Shown here in pieces: positions 18,222 to 27,869 of a DNA stretch of 64,000 nucleotides. The stretch lies in assembly GCF_035590735.1 (NCBI RefSeq), contig NZ_CP141595.1, forward strand, positions 1,831,001-1,895,000, written 5' to 3'. Origin of the DNA: Rossellomorea aquimaris (GTDB lineage: Bacteria; Bacillota; Bacilli; Bacillales; Bacillaceae_B). Numbering within the stretch: the stretch's first letter is position 1; every line of letters starts with the position of its first letter. The notes beneath the pieces were generated by a model, which saw only the letters and a program-made list of their open reading frames with translations, was not told the DNA's origin and made no database searches. The position numbers and the translations under genes were made by a program.

Positions 18222-19058
18222 GTGTCGAAGGAGCCTTTTAAAAGAGAAACAGAATCTTATTATTCTATAGATAAATGGACGAAAGATAATCCAAGGCTAG
18301 TTGCAGGGATCACCACAAGATGGGGTGGCGTCAGTACCGGATCATTTCACTCTTTCAATATGGGATTGCATGTGGGAGACGATGAATCTTCAGTGGTTCA
18401 TAATCGTCAATTACTTGCTTCCAGTTTAATGATGCCTGTTGAATCGTGGGCTGCTGCTGAACAAACCCATGGAAACAATATTCATAAAGTAGGAGAAGTA
18501 GACAAGGGAAAAGGTTCAGAGCTTTATCACACCAGCATAAAGGATACCGATGGTTTTATTACAGGAGATGAGAATATTCTTTTAACCATGTGCTATGCGG
18601 ATTGTGTTCCCCTCTATTTTCTGGACAAAGAATCGGGTACAATCGGATTGGCACATGCCGGATGGAAAGGTACTGTTTCACAAATAGGGCCCAAAATGGT
18701 CAATGCATATATGGAGAAAGGGTCCTCCAAGTCTTCCATGGAGGTTGTGATCGGTCCATCCATATGTAAGAGTTGCTATGTAGTTGATGACTATGTGATC
18801 GATAAAGTGAAAAAAACACTAGAAGATGAAAACAACTTACCCTATAATTTAAAGGAAGAGGGACAATATTACCTCGATTTAAAGAAGTTGAATGAACAGC
18901 TCTTAGTGCAAGCTGGTTTAAATGCTGAACAAATCCACACTTCTAGTTATTGTTCATCCTGTCACAATGAGTTTTTCTCCTACAGAAGAGATGGTGGGAA
19001 AACAGGAAGAATCATGAGCTTCATTGGCTGGAAGGAGAAAAAAGATGAAGGTATCTGA
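18222..19058 (+). CDS. ylmD: Multicopper-oxidase-like purine nucleoside phosphorylase/deaminase, YfiH family
   Basis: A cytosolic protein of the laccase-domain (YfiH/LACC1) family. Characterised members act on purine nucleosides. Conserved zinc-site elements are visible: EQTHGNNIH near residue 85, [10 protein letters not shown] near 126, and [10 protein letters not shown] near 145. The 278 residues start at a GTG (18222). The end overlaps ylmE by 14 bases. It heads the ylmDE-sepF-ylmGH run found next to division genes in Gram-positives. Confidence 0.9.
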   Translation: MSKEPFKRETESYYSIDKWTKDNPRLVAGITTRWGGVSTGSFHSFNMGLHVGDDESSVVHNRQLLASSLMMPVESWAAAEQTHGNNIHKVGEVDKGKGSELYHTSIKDTDGFITGDENILLTMCYADCVPLYFLDKESGTIGLAHAGWKGTVSQIGPKMVNAYMEKGSSKSSMEVVIGPSICKSCYVVDDYVIDKVKKTLEDENNLPYNLKEEGQYYLDLKKLNEQLLVQAGLNAEQIHTSSYCSSCHNEFFSYRRDGGKTGRIMSFIGWKEKKDEGI

Positions 19059-19719
19059 AAAACTTAAAATCATCCGGAAAAATATTGATAATGCATGTAA
19101 GAGCAGTGGAAGAAACCCTGAAGACGTACATGTTGTAGCGGTCACAAAATACGTTTCAATTGAGAGAGCCGAAGAAGCGGTTGAAGCCGGCCTCATTCAC
19201 TTAGGTGAGAACCGCGACGAAGAACTGCTATCCAAGCAGGAAGTTCTACAGGACAAGCCCCTGTGGCATTTTATCGGATCTCTGCAATCTAGAAAAGTAA
19301 AAAACATCATTGATAAAGTATCATACATACATTCTCTGGATCGTCTGTCATTAGCCAAAGAAATTCATAAAAGAGCGGATAAGCCCGTGTCTTGTTTTGT
19401 TCAAGTGAATGTTTCGGGAGAAGATTCTAAACATGGATTATCTCCTCAAGAAGTGAACGGATTTATCGGGAGTCTAAAAGACTTCACAAATATTAAAGTC
19501 GTAGGATTAATGACGATGGCGCCACATACGGACGATGAACCATTCTTACGGACTTGTTTTAGACAGTTGAAAACAATCCAGGAAGAAATCAACGCATTAA
19601 ACCTTCCTTATGCCCCTTGTACAGAATTATCAATGGGGATGAGCAATGATTACATGATTGCAATCGAAGAGGGAGCTACGTTTATCCGTATTGGAACTGC
19701 ATTAGTTGGAAATGACTGA
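19045..19719 (+). CDS. ylmE: PLP-binding homeostasis protein, YggS/PLPHP family
   Basis: A single-domain PLP-binding TIM-barrel protein that buffers pyridoxal phosphate and affects amino-acid pools. No catalytic reaction is assigned to the family. The PLP lysine lies in VAVTKYVS (about residue 37), with [26 protein letters not shown] and the phosphate-binding SMGMSNDY...[13 protein letters not shown]. The ATG at 19045 has GGAAGGAG 7 bases upstream; starting at 19024 would place the site inside the gene. It gives 224 residues. Confidence 0.93.
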   Translation: MKVSEKLKIIRKNIDNACKSSGRNPEDVHVVAVTKYVSIERAEEAVEAGLIHLGENRDEELLSKQEVLQDKPLWHFIGSLQSRKVKNIIDKVSYIHSLDRLSLAKEIHKRADKPVSCFVQVNVSGEDSKHGLSPQEVNGFIGSLKDFTNIKVVGLMTMAPHTDDEPFLRTCFRQLKTIQEEINALNLPYAPCTELSMGMSNDYMIAIEEGATFIRIGTALVGND

Positions 19720-19735
19720 GAGGGGATGAATACAA

Positions 19736-20179
19736 ATGGGTATCAAGTCAAAGTTTAAAACGTTCTTTTTGCTGGATGAAGATGAATATGATTATGAAGA
19801 AGAAAAGTTTGAAGAAGAATACGAGGAGAAAAAGCCCATGAAGTCGCAGCTTTCAAATTCGAAACAAAATGTTGTAAGTCTTCAAAGTGTTCAAAAGTCT
19901 TCCAAGATGATTCTGGTTGAACCGAGAGTATACGCCGAAGCTCAAGAGATTGCTGATCACTTAAAGAATAGACGCTCTGTCCTGGTAAACTTACAGCGGA
20001 TTCAACATGATCAAGCGAAACGCATTGTCGACTTTTTAAGTGGAACTGTGTACGCAATTGGCGGCGACATTCAGCGTGTTGGAGATAATATTTTTCTTTG
20101 TACGCCTGATAATGTGGAAGTGAGCGGAAATATCTCTGAGTTTTTAAAAGAGGAAGATCTATCAGATTCGAGGTGGTAA
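19736..20179 (+). CDS. sepF: Cell-division protein SepF
   Basis: SepF bundles FtsZ and anchors it to the membrane as rings. The 147 residues show the N-terminal amphipathic membrane helix ([11 protein letters not shown]), an acidic Asp/Glu/Tyr linker, and the SepF core with [26 protein letters not shown] and [18 protein letters not shown]. The length matches B. subtilis (152). Confidence 0.96.
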   Translation: MGIKSKFKTFFLLDEDEYDYEEEKFEEEYEEKKPMKSQLSNSKQNVVSLQSVQKSSKMILVEPRVYAEAQEIADHLKNRRSVLVNLQRIQHDQAKRIVDFLSGTVYAIGGDIQRVGDNIFLCTPDNVEVSGNISEFLKEEDLSDSRW

Positions 20180-20187
20180 TGTAAATT

Positions 20188-20451
20188 ATGGTGTTGCTTT
20201 ATGAGATTTTATCGAACCTTATTCAAATTTACTCCTGGGCACTAATCATTTATATCCTGATGTCCTGGTTTCCAAATGCAAGGGAAACGGCAATTGGTCA
20301 GTTCCTTTCAAGAATATGCGAACCGTATTTAGAGCCGTTCAGACGTTTTGTTCCATCTATCGGGATGATTGATATTTCACCAATCGTGGCATTCATTGTA
20401 TTGAACTTGGCACAATCTGGTTTATACCAATTATTTAGATGGCTGATTTAA
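20188..20451 (+). CDS. ylmG: YggT family membrane protein YlmG
   Basis: An 87-residue protein with two hydrophobic helices and the family signature MSWFPNA...[26 protein letters not shown]. The family is linked to membrane organisation and division; a precise role is not known here. The start lies just after sepF with GAGGTGG upstream. Confidence 0.93.
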   Translation: MVLLYEILSNLIQIYSWALIIYILMSWFPNARETAIGQFLSRICEPYLEPFRRFVPSIGMIDISPIVAFIVLNLAQSGLYQLFRWLI

Positions 20452-20475
20452 TCGGCTGGTATGCGATCAAATAAC

Positions 20476-20520
20476 CTTTAAAGAACTGAAACCGGATTTA
20501 ACAGTTTCAGTTCTTTTATT
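20476..20520 (+). terminator. Terminator after ylmG
   Basis: AAAGAACTGAAAC pairs with GTTTCAGTTCTTT, followed by TATTTTGG. Confidence 0.8.
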
Positions 20521-20548
20521 TTGGGTAAATCACATAGGAGGTGAGCAT

Positions 20549-21319
20549 GTGTCTTCAATTTATCAACATTTCAGGCCGGATGAGAAAGAGTTTGTGGATG
20601 CTGTACTGGAGTGGAAACTGGCAGTGGAAAACCAATATGCAGCGAAACGAACGGACTTTTTGGATCCAAGGCAGCAGCATATTGTCGAGTCCGTCATTGG
20701 AAATAACGATGAAATCATCCTTTCCTTCTTTCCGGAAAATACGGAACGGAAAAGAGCTTTATTGTATCCACCTTATTTTCAGCCTGAAGAAGAAGATTTT
20801 GGTATTAAGTTATTTGAAATACAGTACCCGTCCAAGTTTGTTACAATAGAGCATAGACAGGTACTCGGGACTCTCATGTCATTAGGGTTGAAACGGGAAA
20901 AATTCGGGGATATTTTATCGGAGGGCGATATCATCCAACTCATGCTCGCAGATGAGATCTCTGAATACGTCCGGATGGAACTCACAAAAATAGGCAAAGC
21001 AAAGATTTCCATGAGTGATATTCCAATGAAGGATCGAATCGAGAGTAAGGAAGAATGGATGGAGAAAGTGACTACAGTAAGCTCCCTGCGGTTAGATGTC
21101 GTTCTCGCAGCTATCAATAATGATTCCCGTCAAAAAGCTCAAACATTGATTAAAAGCAATCATGTGAAAGTCAATTGGAAAACGGTCGAAAATTCCTCGT
21201 TTGAAGTAGAAGCTGGGGATGTAATCTCGGCAAGAGGGTATGGAAGAAGTAAGTTAATGTCCATTGAAGGAAGAACGAAACGGGATAAATGGCGAATTTC
21301 TGTTGGAATACTGAAATAA
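20549..21319 (+). CDS. ylmH: S4-domain RNA-binding protein YlmH (stalled-ribosome factor)
   Basis: A 256-residue protein with an N-terminal YlmH domain and a C-terminal S4 RNA-binding domain from about residue 180 (RLDVVLAAINNDSRQKAQTLIKSNHVKVNWK). The homologue binds the 50S subunit and helps rescue stalled nascent chains, working in the same pathway area as RqcH, which is also in this window. The start is a GTG (20549) with AGGAGGTG close upstream; an overlapping ATG at 20547 is in another frame. Confidence 0.92.
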   Translation: MSSIYQHFRPDEKEFVDAVLEWKLAVENQYAAKRTDFLDPRQQHIVESVIGNNDEIILSFFPENTERKRALLYPPYFQPEEEDFGIKLFEIQYPSKFVTIEHRQVLGTLMSLGLKREKFGDILSEGDIIQLMLADEISEYVRMELTKIGKAKISMSDIPMKDRIESKEEWMEKVTTVSSLRLDVVLAAINNDSRQKAQTLIKSNHVKVNWKTVENSSFEVEAGDVISARGYGRSKLMSIEGRTKRDKWRISVGILK

Positions 21320-21408
21320 TTTAAGAAAATTAAAGGAATTCTCCCACATACTGTCGAAATTTTAGTTATAATAAATATGTAATTCACCAAGTACTGGAGG
21401 TGGCTCCC

Positions 21409-21924
21409 ATGCCTTTAACGCCATTAGACATACATAATAAAGAGTTTAGTCGTGGCTTTCGTGGTTATGATGAGGACGAGGTTAATGAATTTTTAGATCA
21501 AATTATTAAGGATTATGAAATTCTTATCCGCGAGAAGAAGGAAACGGAAGAACGTTTAAATTCCTTGAATGAACGTTTAGGTCATTTTACAAACATCGAG
21601 GAAACGTTAAACAAGTCAATCGTCATTGCTCAAGAAGCAGGGGAAGAAGTTAAGCGTAATGCAATGAAAGAATCGAAGCTGATCATTAAGGAAGCCGAGA
21701 AGAATGCTGATCGCATCGTTAACGAATCATTATCTAAAGCCCGTAAGATTGCCATTGAGATTGAAGAGCTCAAAAAGCAGTCAAAGGTGTTCCGAACTCG
21801 TTTCAAAATGTTAATCGAAGCCCAGCTTGATTTACTTGATACAAATGACTGGGATCAATTAATGGAATTAGATCTGGACGCAACAGATTTAAAAACTTTA
21901 AAAGAAGAAGAGACATTGTCTTGA
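21409..21924 (+). CDS. divIVA: Cell-division initiation/pole-organising protein DivIVA
   Basis: A coiled-coil scaffold that binds negatively curved membrane at poles and septa. The N-terminal lipid-binding domain is clear (MPLTPLDIHNKEFSRGFRGYDEDEV, the Phe/Arg loop), followed by long coiled coils to about residue 150. Of two in-frame starts, the ATG at 21409 gives the canonical MPLTPLDI and sits 7 bases from GGAGGTGG; GTG 21400 overlaps that site. It has 171 residues. TATAAT at 21367-21372 is a likely -10 upstream, without a clear -35. The TGA stop lies within the -35 of the next promoter. Confidence 0.96.
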   Translation: MPLTPLDIHNKEFSRGFRGYDEDEVNEFLDQIIKDYEILIREKKETEERLNSLNERLGHFTNIEETLNKSIVIAQEAGEEVKRNAMKESKLIIKEAEKNADRIVNESLSKARKIAIEIEELKKQSKVFRTRFKMLIEAQLDLLDTNDWDQLMELDLDATDLKTLKEEETLS

Positions 21925-21950
21925 CGAAAAGCGCAATACTTTCATATAAT
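21921..21950 (+). promoter_or_regulatory. Sigma-A promoter of the ileS T-box leader
   Basis: TTGACG (21921-21926), an 18-base spacer, and TATAAT (21945-21950). It is close to consensus and placed directly before the T-box RNA. The -35 includes the divIVA TGA codon. Confidence 0.8.
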
Positions 21951-21956
21951 TGAACA

Positions 21957-22236
21957 ACAATCTAAATTGCCATAATGAAGGCTAAGACAGGGACAGTACG
22001 TTTCTTATTATATTTCCTTTCTAGCGAGTCGGGGACGGTGTAAGCCCGACAAGGAACAAAGGTACGGAAGATCACCCTCGAGCTCTACTCATGAAATTTA
22101 CTTCTGGAGAGTAATGAGTAGCGTCTTGTTCACGTTACGAATCAATACGAGTGAAGATCGATTTAGATCTTTATGAGGGTGGTACCGCGGGAAAAGCTTT
22201 CTCGTCCCTTTCCAGGGATGAGGAAGCTTTTTTTGT
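21957..22236 (+). promoter_or_regulatory. Isoleucine T-box riboswitch upstream of ileS
   Basis: The T-box core GAGGGTGGTACCGCGG lies at 22175-22190, whose TGGT can pair with the ACCA end of uncharged tRNA-Ile. A terminator follows at 22192-22236 (AAAGCTTTCTCGTCCC with GGGATGAGGAAGCTTT, then T7). Stem I lies upstream; ATC at 22071-22073 in GAAGATCACC is the probable isoleucine specifier. Uncharged tRNA-Ile would favour antitermination and raise ileS expression. The 5' limit is estimated from the promoter. Confidence 0.93.
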
Positions 22237-22317
22237 TTCCAGTTGGAATAGCCTGATTAAGAATCGTGGGATTTAGAAAAGATGGCAATTAAGAGAAACG
22301 TTTAGGAGGAAGATTTC

Positions 22318-25089
22318 ATGGAGTATAAAGATACATTATTGATGCCCAAGACGGAATTTCCAATGAGAGGAAATTTACCGAAGCGCGAACCGGATACACA
22401 GAAGAAATGGGAAGAAATGAATATTTACCAAAAAGTGCAGGAGAGAACGAGTGATCGCCCTTTATTTGTTCTTCATGATGGACCTCCATACGCCAATGGA
22501 AATATCCATATGGGTCACGCATTAAATAAAATTCTTAAAGATTTTATCGTCCGCTATAAATCCATGAGCGGATTTCATGCACCCTATGTTCCAGGCTGGG
22601 ACACTCATGGTTTACCGATTGAGCAGGCTTTAACGAACAAAGGCGTGAAGCGTAAAGAAATGACTATCGCAGAGTTCCGTAAATTGTGTGAGGAATATGC
22701 TTATGAGCAAGTTGATAACCAACGCACCCAGTTCAAACAATTAGGGGTTCGTGGTGATTGGGATAATCCATATATTACCTTAAAGCCTGAGTACGAAGCT
22801 CAACAGATTAAAGTATTCGGTGATATGGCAAAGAAAGGCTATATCTATAAAGGTAAAAAGCCGGTGTACTGGTCTCCTTCAAGTGAATCAGCCTTAGCTG
22901 AAGCAGAGATCGAGTATCAGGATAAGCGTTCTCCTTCCATCTACGTTGGCTTCGCCGTTACAGAAGGTAAGGGTGTTCTTGAAGAAGGGACTCAATTAGT
23001 CATCTGGACGACAACTCCTTGGACGATTCCTGCCAACCTGGGAATTGCCGTTCATGAAGATCTAAGCTATGTCGTTGTAATTGTGAAAGAAAGCAGCTAT
23101 GTAGTAGCAGAGGATTTATTGGAAGAAGTCGCCAAGAATCTGGAGTGGGAAGATTACTCGGTATCCAAAAAGGTTAAAGGTGCGGAGCTTGAGCACATCG
23201 TGGCAAAACACCCATTATATGATCGGGATTCACTTGTTGTCCTAGGGGAACATGTCACGACTGATTCTGGTACTGGATGTGTTCATACGGCTCCAGGACA
23301 TGGGGAAGATGACTTTCTGGTAGGAAAGAAATATGGCTTGGATGTGTTATGTCCGGTAGACGATAAAGGAGTCATGACCTCAGAAGCGCCAGGATTTGAA
23401 GGCTTGTTCTATGATAAAGCCAATAAGCCGATTACCGAAAAGCTACAGGAAACAGGAGCATTGTTAAAGCTTAACTTTATCACTCACTCCTATCCACATG
23501 ATTGGCGTACGAAAAAGCCTGTTATCTTTAGAGCTACTGCACAATGGTTTGCGTCAATCGATAAATTCCGTAAAGAACTGCTGGAAGCCGTTAATGAAAC
23601 GAAATGGGTACCTGCTTGGGGGGAAACACGCCTTTACAATATGGTCAGAGACCGTGGAGACTGGTGTATTTCAAGACAACGTGCATGGGGGGTTCCAATC
23701 CCGGTATTCTATGCGGAAAATGGCCAGGAGATCATTTCAGATGAAACCATTGAGCATGTATCAAAGCTTTTCCGTGAACACGGTTCAAACATCTGGTTTG
23801 AAAAAGAAGCGAAGGATCTTCTACCTGAAGGGTTCACCCATGAAGGAAGCCCTAATGGGAAGTTCACGAAAGAACAGGATATCATGGATGTCTGGTTTGA
23901 CTCAGGATCTTCACATCAAGCGGTACTTGAAGAAAGAGATGACTTGCAGCGTCCTGCAGACCTTTATTTAGAGGGGTCTGACCAATATCGCGGATGGTTT
24001 AACTCTTCCTTGACTACAAGTGTAGCAGTGACGGGTAAAGCTCCATATAAAGGCGTGTTAAGTCATGGATTTGCTCTTGATGGTGACGGAAGAAAAATGA
24101 GTAAATCATTAGGGAACGTAGTTGTTCCTGAAAAAGTGATGAAGCAGCTTGGAGCCGATATCCTTCGCCTTTGGGTTGCATCGGTTGATTATCAAGCGGA
24201 TGTTCGGGTATCAGATCCAATCTTGAAGCAAGTGGCTGAAGTGTATCGTAAAATCCGTAATACGTACCGTTTCTTATTAGGAAACCTCTCTGACTTCGAT
24301 CCAAGTACAGATGCGGTATCCTTCGATCAATTAAGAGAAGTGGATCAATTCATGCTTGTGAAGTTGAATGATCTTGTGAAAAATGTGAGAAATTCATACG
24401 ACAAATATGAGTTTGCAAGCATCTATCACGCAGTGAATAATTTCTGTACGTTGGATTTAAGTTCATTCTATCTAGACTTTGCGAAGGATGTTCTATATAT
24501 CGAGTCAGAAAATCATTTCGAGCGTCGAGCCATTCAAACTGTGTTATATGAATCCCTGGTTGCTCTTACGAAACTGATGTCTCCGATCCTTTCTCATACA
24601 GCTGATGAAGTGTGGGCGTATATCCCTGGAGTAGAGGGAGAAAGTGTCCAACTGACTGATATGCCTGAAGTGCAAGAGTTAAGAAATGCTGATGAGTTGA
24701 AGAAGAAATGGAATGCATTCCTGGAGTTAAGAGATGATGTATTAAAGGGTCTCGAAGAAGCTCGTAATCAGAAGATGATTGGTAAATCATTAACGGCTAA
24801 AGTGACCCTATACGTGAATGATGAAACGAAAGCTTTACTCGCTTCCATTAAGGAAGACTTAAAACAATTGTTCATCGTGTCCGCCTTTGAAATCGGTGGA
24901 GCAGTGAACGCGGCACCAGAACATGCATTAAGTCTTGGTGAAAACAATATTGTCGTCGAAAAAGCCGAGGGTGAAACATGTGACCGCTGTTGGGTTGTCA
25001 CACCCACAGTAGGCGAGGATAAGGATCATCCTACGCTTTGCACACGTTGTGCATCAGTAGTGAAAGAAAGCTATTCTCACCTGGCATAA
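22318..25089 (+). CDS. ileS: Isoleucyl-tRNA synthetase
   Basis: This class I aminoacyl-tRNA synthetase is cytoplasmic. The HIGH-type motif appears as NIHMGHAL near residue 63, the editing (CP1) domain has [16 protein letters not shown] and [24 protein letters not shown] is near residue 595, and a C-terminal zinc knuckle has CDRCW and CTRC. The 923 residues match the bacterial type with zinc tail. GGAGGAAG precedes the ATG. Expression is controlled by the T-box leader. Confidence 0.97.
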   Translation: MEYKDTLLMPKTEFPMRGNLPKREPDTQKKWEEMNIYQKVQERTSDRPLFVLHDGPPYANGNIHMGHALNKILKDFIVRYKSMSGFHAPYVPGWDTHGLPIEQALTNKGVKRKEMTIAEFRKLCEEYAYEQVDNQRTQFKQLGVRGDWDNPYITLKPEYEAQQIKVFGDMAKKGYIYKGKKPVYWSPSSESALAEAEIEYQDKRSPSIYVGFAVTEGKGVLEEGTQLVIWTTTPWTIPANLGIAVHEDLSYVVVIVKESSYVVAEDLLEEVAKNLEWEDYSVSKKVKGAELEHIVAKHPLYDRDSLVVLGEHVTTDSGTGCVHTAPGHGEDDFLVGKKYGLDVLCPVDDKGVMTSEAPGFEGLFYDKANKPITEKLQETGALLKLNFITHSYPHDWRTKKPVIFRATAQWFASIDKFRKELLEAVNETKWVPAWGETRLYNMVRDRGDWCISRQRAWGVPIPVFYAENGQEIISDETIEHVSKLFREHGSNIWFEKEAKDLLPEGFTHEGSPNGKFTKEQDIMDVWFDSGSSHQAVLEERDDLQRPADLYLEGSDQYRGWFNSSLTTSVAVTGKAPYKGVLSHGFALDGDGRKMSKSLGNVVVPEKVMKQLGADILRLWVASVDYQADVRVSDPILKQVAEVYRKIRNTYRFLLGNLSDFDPSTDAVSFDQLREVDQFMLVKLNDLVKNVRNSYDKYEFASIYHAVNNFCTLDLSSFYLDFAKDVLYIESENHFERRAIQTVLYESLVALTKLMSPILSHTADEVWAYIPGVEGESVQLTDMPEVQELRNADELKKKWNAFLELRDDVLKGLEEARNQKMIGKSLTAKVTLYVNDETKALLASIKEDLKQLFIVSAFEIGGAVNAAPEHALSLGENNIVVEKAEGETCDRCWVVTPTVGEDKDHPTLCTRCASVVKESYSHLA

Positions 25090-25093
25090 TACC

Positions 25094-25134
25094 GAAAGGC
25101 TGACCCGCATTTTATGTGAGTCAGCCTTTTTTAT
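25094..25134 (+). terminator. Terminator after ileS
   Basis: AAAGGCTGACCC pairs with GAGTCAGCCTTT around a short loop, followed by TTTATT. Confidence 0.85.
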
Positions 25135-25221
25135 TTGTCCTTTTCTAATTCCAAAATTGCTATATCTTGCAACACAATTTTCAGGTGTGTTTCCCCCATA
25201 CTATAAATGGAGGGATCAAAG

Positions 25222-25503
25222 ATGACATATGACCGATACACATCCATTGTTCAAGAGCTGACAACATCCTTGCAAGAGCTGGAGGCAAGTCGATCTCAAC
25301 ATCCTTTAATTCAGCAGTATATTGATGATGAAATTACCGAAGTGAAACAAGCCCTAAATCGTGTTAGAGATAATCAATACGGCTATTGTGAAATGAGCGG
25401 AGAAGAAATTCCCTTTGATTTCATAAAGATGAACCCGACCTGCACAACGCTTCATGGTGCATTGGAATGGAGACGATTTGGAAAGATCTCATCTTATTCC
25501 TGA
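25222..25503 (+). CDS. ylyA: DksA/TraR-like protein with incomplete zinc finger (YlyA position)
   Basis: A 93-residue protein: an N-terminal coiled coil (about residues 5-50) followed by GYCEMSGEEIPFDFIKMNPTC, which aligns with the TraR/DksA zinc finger. Of the four usual cysteines only the first and third are present; the others read Ser and Thr, so it probably does not bind zinc. In B. subtilis the gene between ileS and lspA is ylyA, whose product binds RNA polymerase and affects late sporulation genes; the same role is inferred here. The ATG at 25222 follows GGAGGG; an ATG at 25207 overlaps that site and is rejected. Confidence 0.8.
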   Translation: MTYDRYTSIVQELTTSLQELEASRSQHPLIQQYIDDEITEVKQALNRVRDNQYGYCEMSGEEIPFDFIKMNPTCTTLHGALEWRRFGKISSYS

Positions 25504-25611
25504 GAACTTAAGCGCGGGTTTCATCGTTCCCATTTAGTTTAAGTGTCTTTATTTCCCCTTTTATGCTAAAATGCAAAGGTAATCATTTTACGATGTTCGG
25601 AGGTTGCCTTT

Positions 25612-26130
25612 GTGTTTTATTATTTATTGGCTTTGGTTGTGATTGGACTCGATCAATTAACAAAATGGTTGGTTGTGAAACGAATGACAGAAGGAGAAAG
25701 TATAAAGATCATAGACAATTTTTTATATCTTACTTCTCATCGAAATCAAGGTGCAGCATGGGGAATACTTCAAGGGCAAATGTGGTTTTTTTACATTATT
25801 ACAGTAGTAGTGATTGTAGGTATTGTGTATTATATGCAAGTCCATGCAAAAGGGCATTCTTTATTCAGTCTAAGTTTAGCCTTTATGCTTGGTGGAGCTA
25901 TTGGAAACTTTATTGACCGTGTCTTTCGAAAAGAAGTGGTTGATTTCTTAAATACATACATCTTTTCCTATGATTTTCCGATCTTTAATATTGCCGATGC
26001 AGCATTAACCATTGGAGTAGCATTGTTACTAATTTACATGTATTTAGACGAACGAAAAGCAAAGAAGGAGAACAAAAATGGAAGTAATTCAGCACAACAT
26101 ACAGCAGGAAGACCAGGGAGAACGAATTGA
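25612..26130 (+). CDS. lspA: Lipoprotein signal peptidase (signal peptidase II)
   Basis: An aspartic membrane protease that cleaves prolipoproteins after diacylglyceryl modification. Four membrane helices are present. The catalytic motifs appear as NQGAAWG near residue 45, [10 protein letters not shown] near 97 and FNIADAALT near 127, the last two contributing the aspartate pair. The start is a GTG (25612) with GGAGGTTG upstream. At 172 residues it is longer than the usual 150-160 because a polar tail (about residues 145-172) overlaps the next gene by 53 bases. Confidence 0.95.
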   Translation: MFYYLLALVVIGLDQLTKWLVVKRMTEGESIKIIDNFLYLTSHRNQGAAWGILQGQMWFFYIITVVVIVGIVYYMQVHAKGHSLFSLSLAFMLGGAIGNFIDRVFRKEVVDFLNTYIFSYDFPIFNIADAALTIGVALLLIYMYLDERKAKKENKNGSNSAQHTAGRPGRTN

Positions 26131-26989
26131 TAAAGTCGTAAGTCAGTTGAACAAGGAATGGTCCCGTTCACAGGTTCAACAATGGATAAAAGAAGGTCAT
26201 GTCAAAGTGAATGGTGAGGCAGTCAAACCTAATTTTAAATGTCCAGCGGATGCGGTAATCGAGGTTTCGATCCCGGAACCCGAAGAGTTGGATGTAGAGC
26301 CGGAAGACCTCAATCTTGACATTTCCTATGAAGATGGGGATGTCATCGTTGTAAACAAGCCAAAGGGTATGGTCGTTCACCCTGCACCTGGGCATTATTC
26401 AGGGACAATGGTGAATGGTTTGATGTATCATTGTAAGGATCTATCAGGCATTAATGGAGTTCTAAGACCGGGGATCGTCCACCGTATAGATAAGGACACT
26501 TCCGGCTTATTGATGGTGGCGAAAAATGACATGGCTCACGAGCATTTGGTAAATCAGCTTGTTGAAAAGTCAGTTACAAGAAAATATACAGCCATCGTAC
26601 ATGGCTTGATTCCCCACGAATACGGCACCATTGATGCTCCGATAGGAAGAGACCCTAAAGATCGCCAAAGTATGGCTGTAGTGGATAATGGCAAACAAGC
26701 GGTGACACATTTCAGAGTGCTGGATCGCTATAAAGATTTCACATTAGTCGAATGTGAATTGGAGACCGGTCGAACGCATCAAATCCGTGTGCACATGAAG
26801 TATATCGGCTTCCCGCTTGCCGGGGATCCAAAGTATGGACCACGTAAGACCTTGAGCATAGAGGGACAGGCCCTTCATGCTGGAGTGTTAGGTTTTGTCC
26901 ATCCAAGAACCGAAGAATATATAGAATTCCACGCGGAGTTACCGCCGGAGTTCACAAAACTTGTGAAGCATCTTGAAAATAATCGTTGA
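26078..26989 (+). CDS. ylyB: 23S rRNA pseudouridine synthase, RluD family
   Basis: A 303-residue enzyme with an N-terminal S4 domain ([31 protein letters not shown]) and a RluA/RluD catalytic domain. Its catalytic aspartate lies in [11 protein letters not shown] (about residue 139), and [12 protein letters not shown] follows. RluD homologues modify helix 69 of 23S rRNA; the exact target here is inferred. The ATG at 26078 has AGAAGGAGAAC upstream and lies inside lspA. The TGA stop is inside the -35 of the pyr promoter. Confidence 0.93.
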   Translation: MEVIQHNIQQEDQGERIDKVVSQLNKEWSRSQVQQWIKEGHVKVNGEAVKPNFKCPADAVIEVSIPEPEELDVEPEDLNLDISYEDGDVIVVNKPKGMVVHPAPGHYSGTMVNGLMYHCKDLSGINGVLRPGIVHRIDKDTSGLLMVAKNDMAHEHLVNQLVEKSVTRKYTAIVHGLIPHEYGTIDAPIGRDPKDRQSMAVVDNGKQAVTHFRVLDRYKDFTLVECELETGRTHQIRVHMKYIGFPLAGDPKYGPRKTLSIEGQALHAGVLGFVHPRTEEYIEFHAELPPEFTKLVKHLENNR

Positions 26990-27014
26990 CAAATTTCGAC
27001 TGGACCTTTATGAT
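26986..27014 (+). promoter_or_regulatory. Strong sigma-A promoter of the pyr operon
   Basis: TTGACA (26986-26991, perfect) and TATGAT (27009-27014) are spaced by 17 bases. A start point near 27021 would make a leader containing the first PyrR site and attenuator. Confidence 0.9.
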
Positions 27015-27035
27015 TTAGTTAATTGAATAAGTACC

Positions 27036-27150
27036 TTTAATACGGTCCCGTGAGGCTGAGAAGGAGCATGTACGACCAAATCATTTTGGTGTGCAATCAG
27101 TTTATAATGATAAGTGTGCCCTCTCATCCATACGGTGAGAGGGATTTTTT
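27036..27150 (+). promoter_or_regulatory. PyrR attenuator 1, pyr leader
   Basis: The PyrR-binding loop GGTCCCGTGAGGCTGAGAAGG lies at 27044-27064. The terminator is CCCTCTCA (27119-27126) with TGAGAGGG (27136-27143) plus T6. PyrR bound to UMP stabilises the anti-antiterminator and favours termination; without UMP the antiterminator forms. Confidence 0.9.
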
Positions 27151-27175
27151 ATTTTAAAGAAACGAGGTGGCGTAA

Positions 27176-27721
<546 letters not shown>

Positions 27722-27735
27722 CGTAAGTCCTTTTA

Positions 27736-27836
27736 AGAGTGGTCCAGTGAGGCTGACAAAGGATGGGAATGAAGGTAGAAATAGGCCTTCTTGTACCCTC
27801 TTTGTGCCCTCTTTAGGACAAAGAGGGTTTTTTTAT
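27736..27836 (+). promoter_or_regulatory. PyrR attenuator 2, pyrR-pyrP intergenic
   Basis: The binding loop is TGGTCCAGTGAGGCTGACAAAGG near 27740-27762. The terminator CCCTCTTTGT (27796-27805) pairs perfectly with ACAAAGAGGG (27818-27827), then T7. Confidence 0.9.
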
Positions 27837-27869
27837 GGGGAAATTTGGGTATTGGAGGAGGAAACATAA

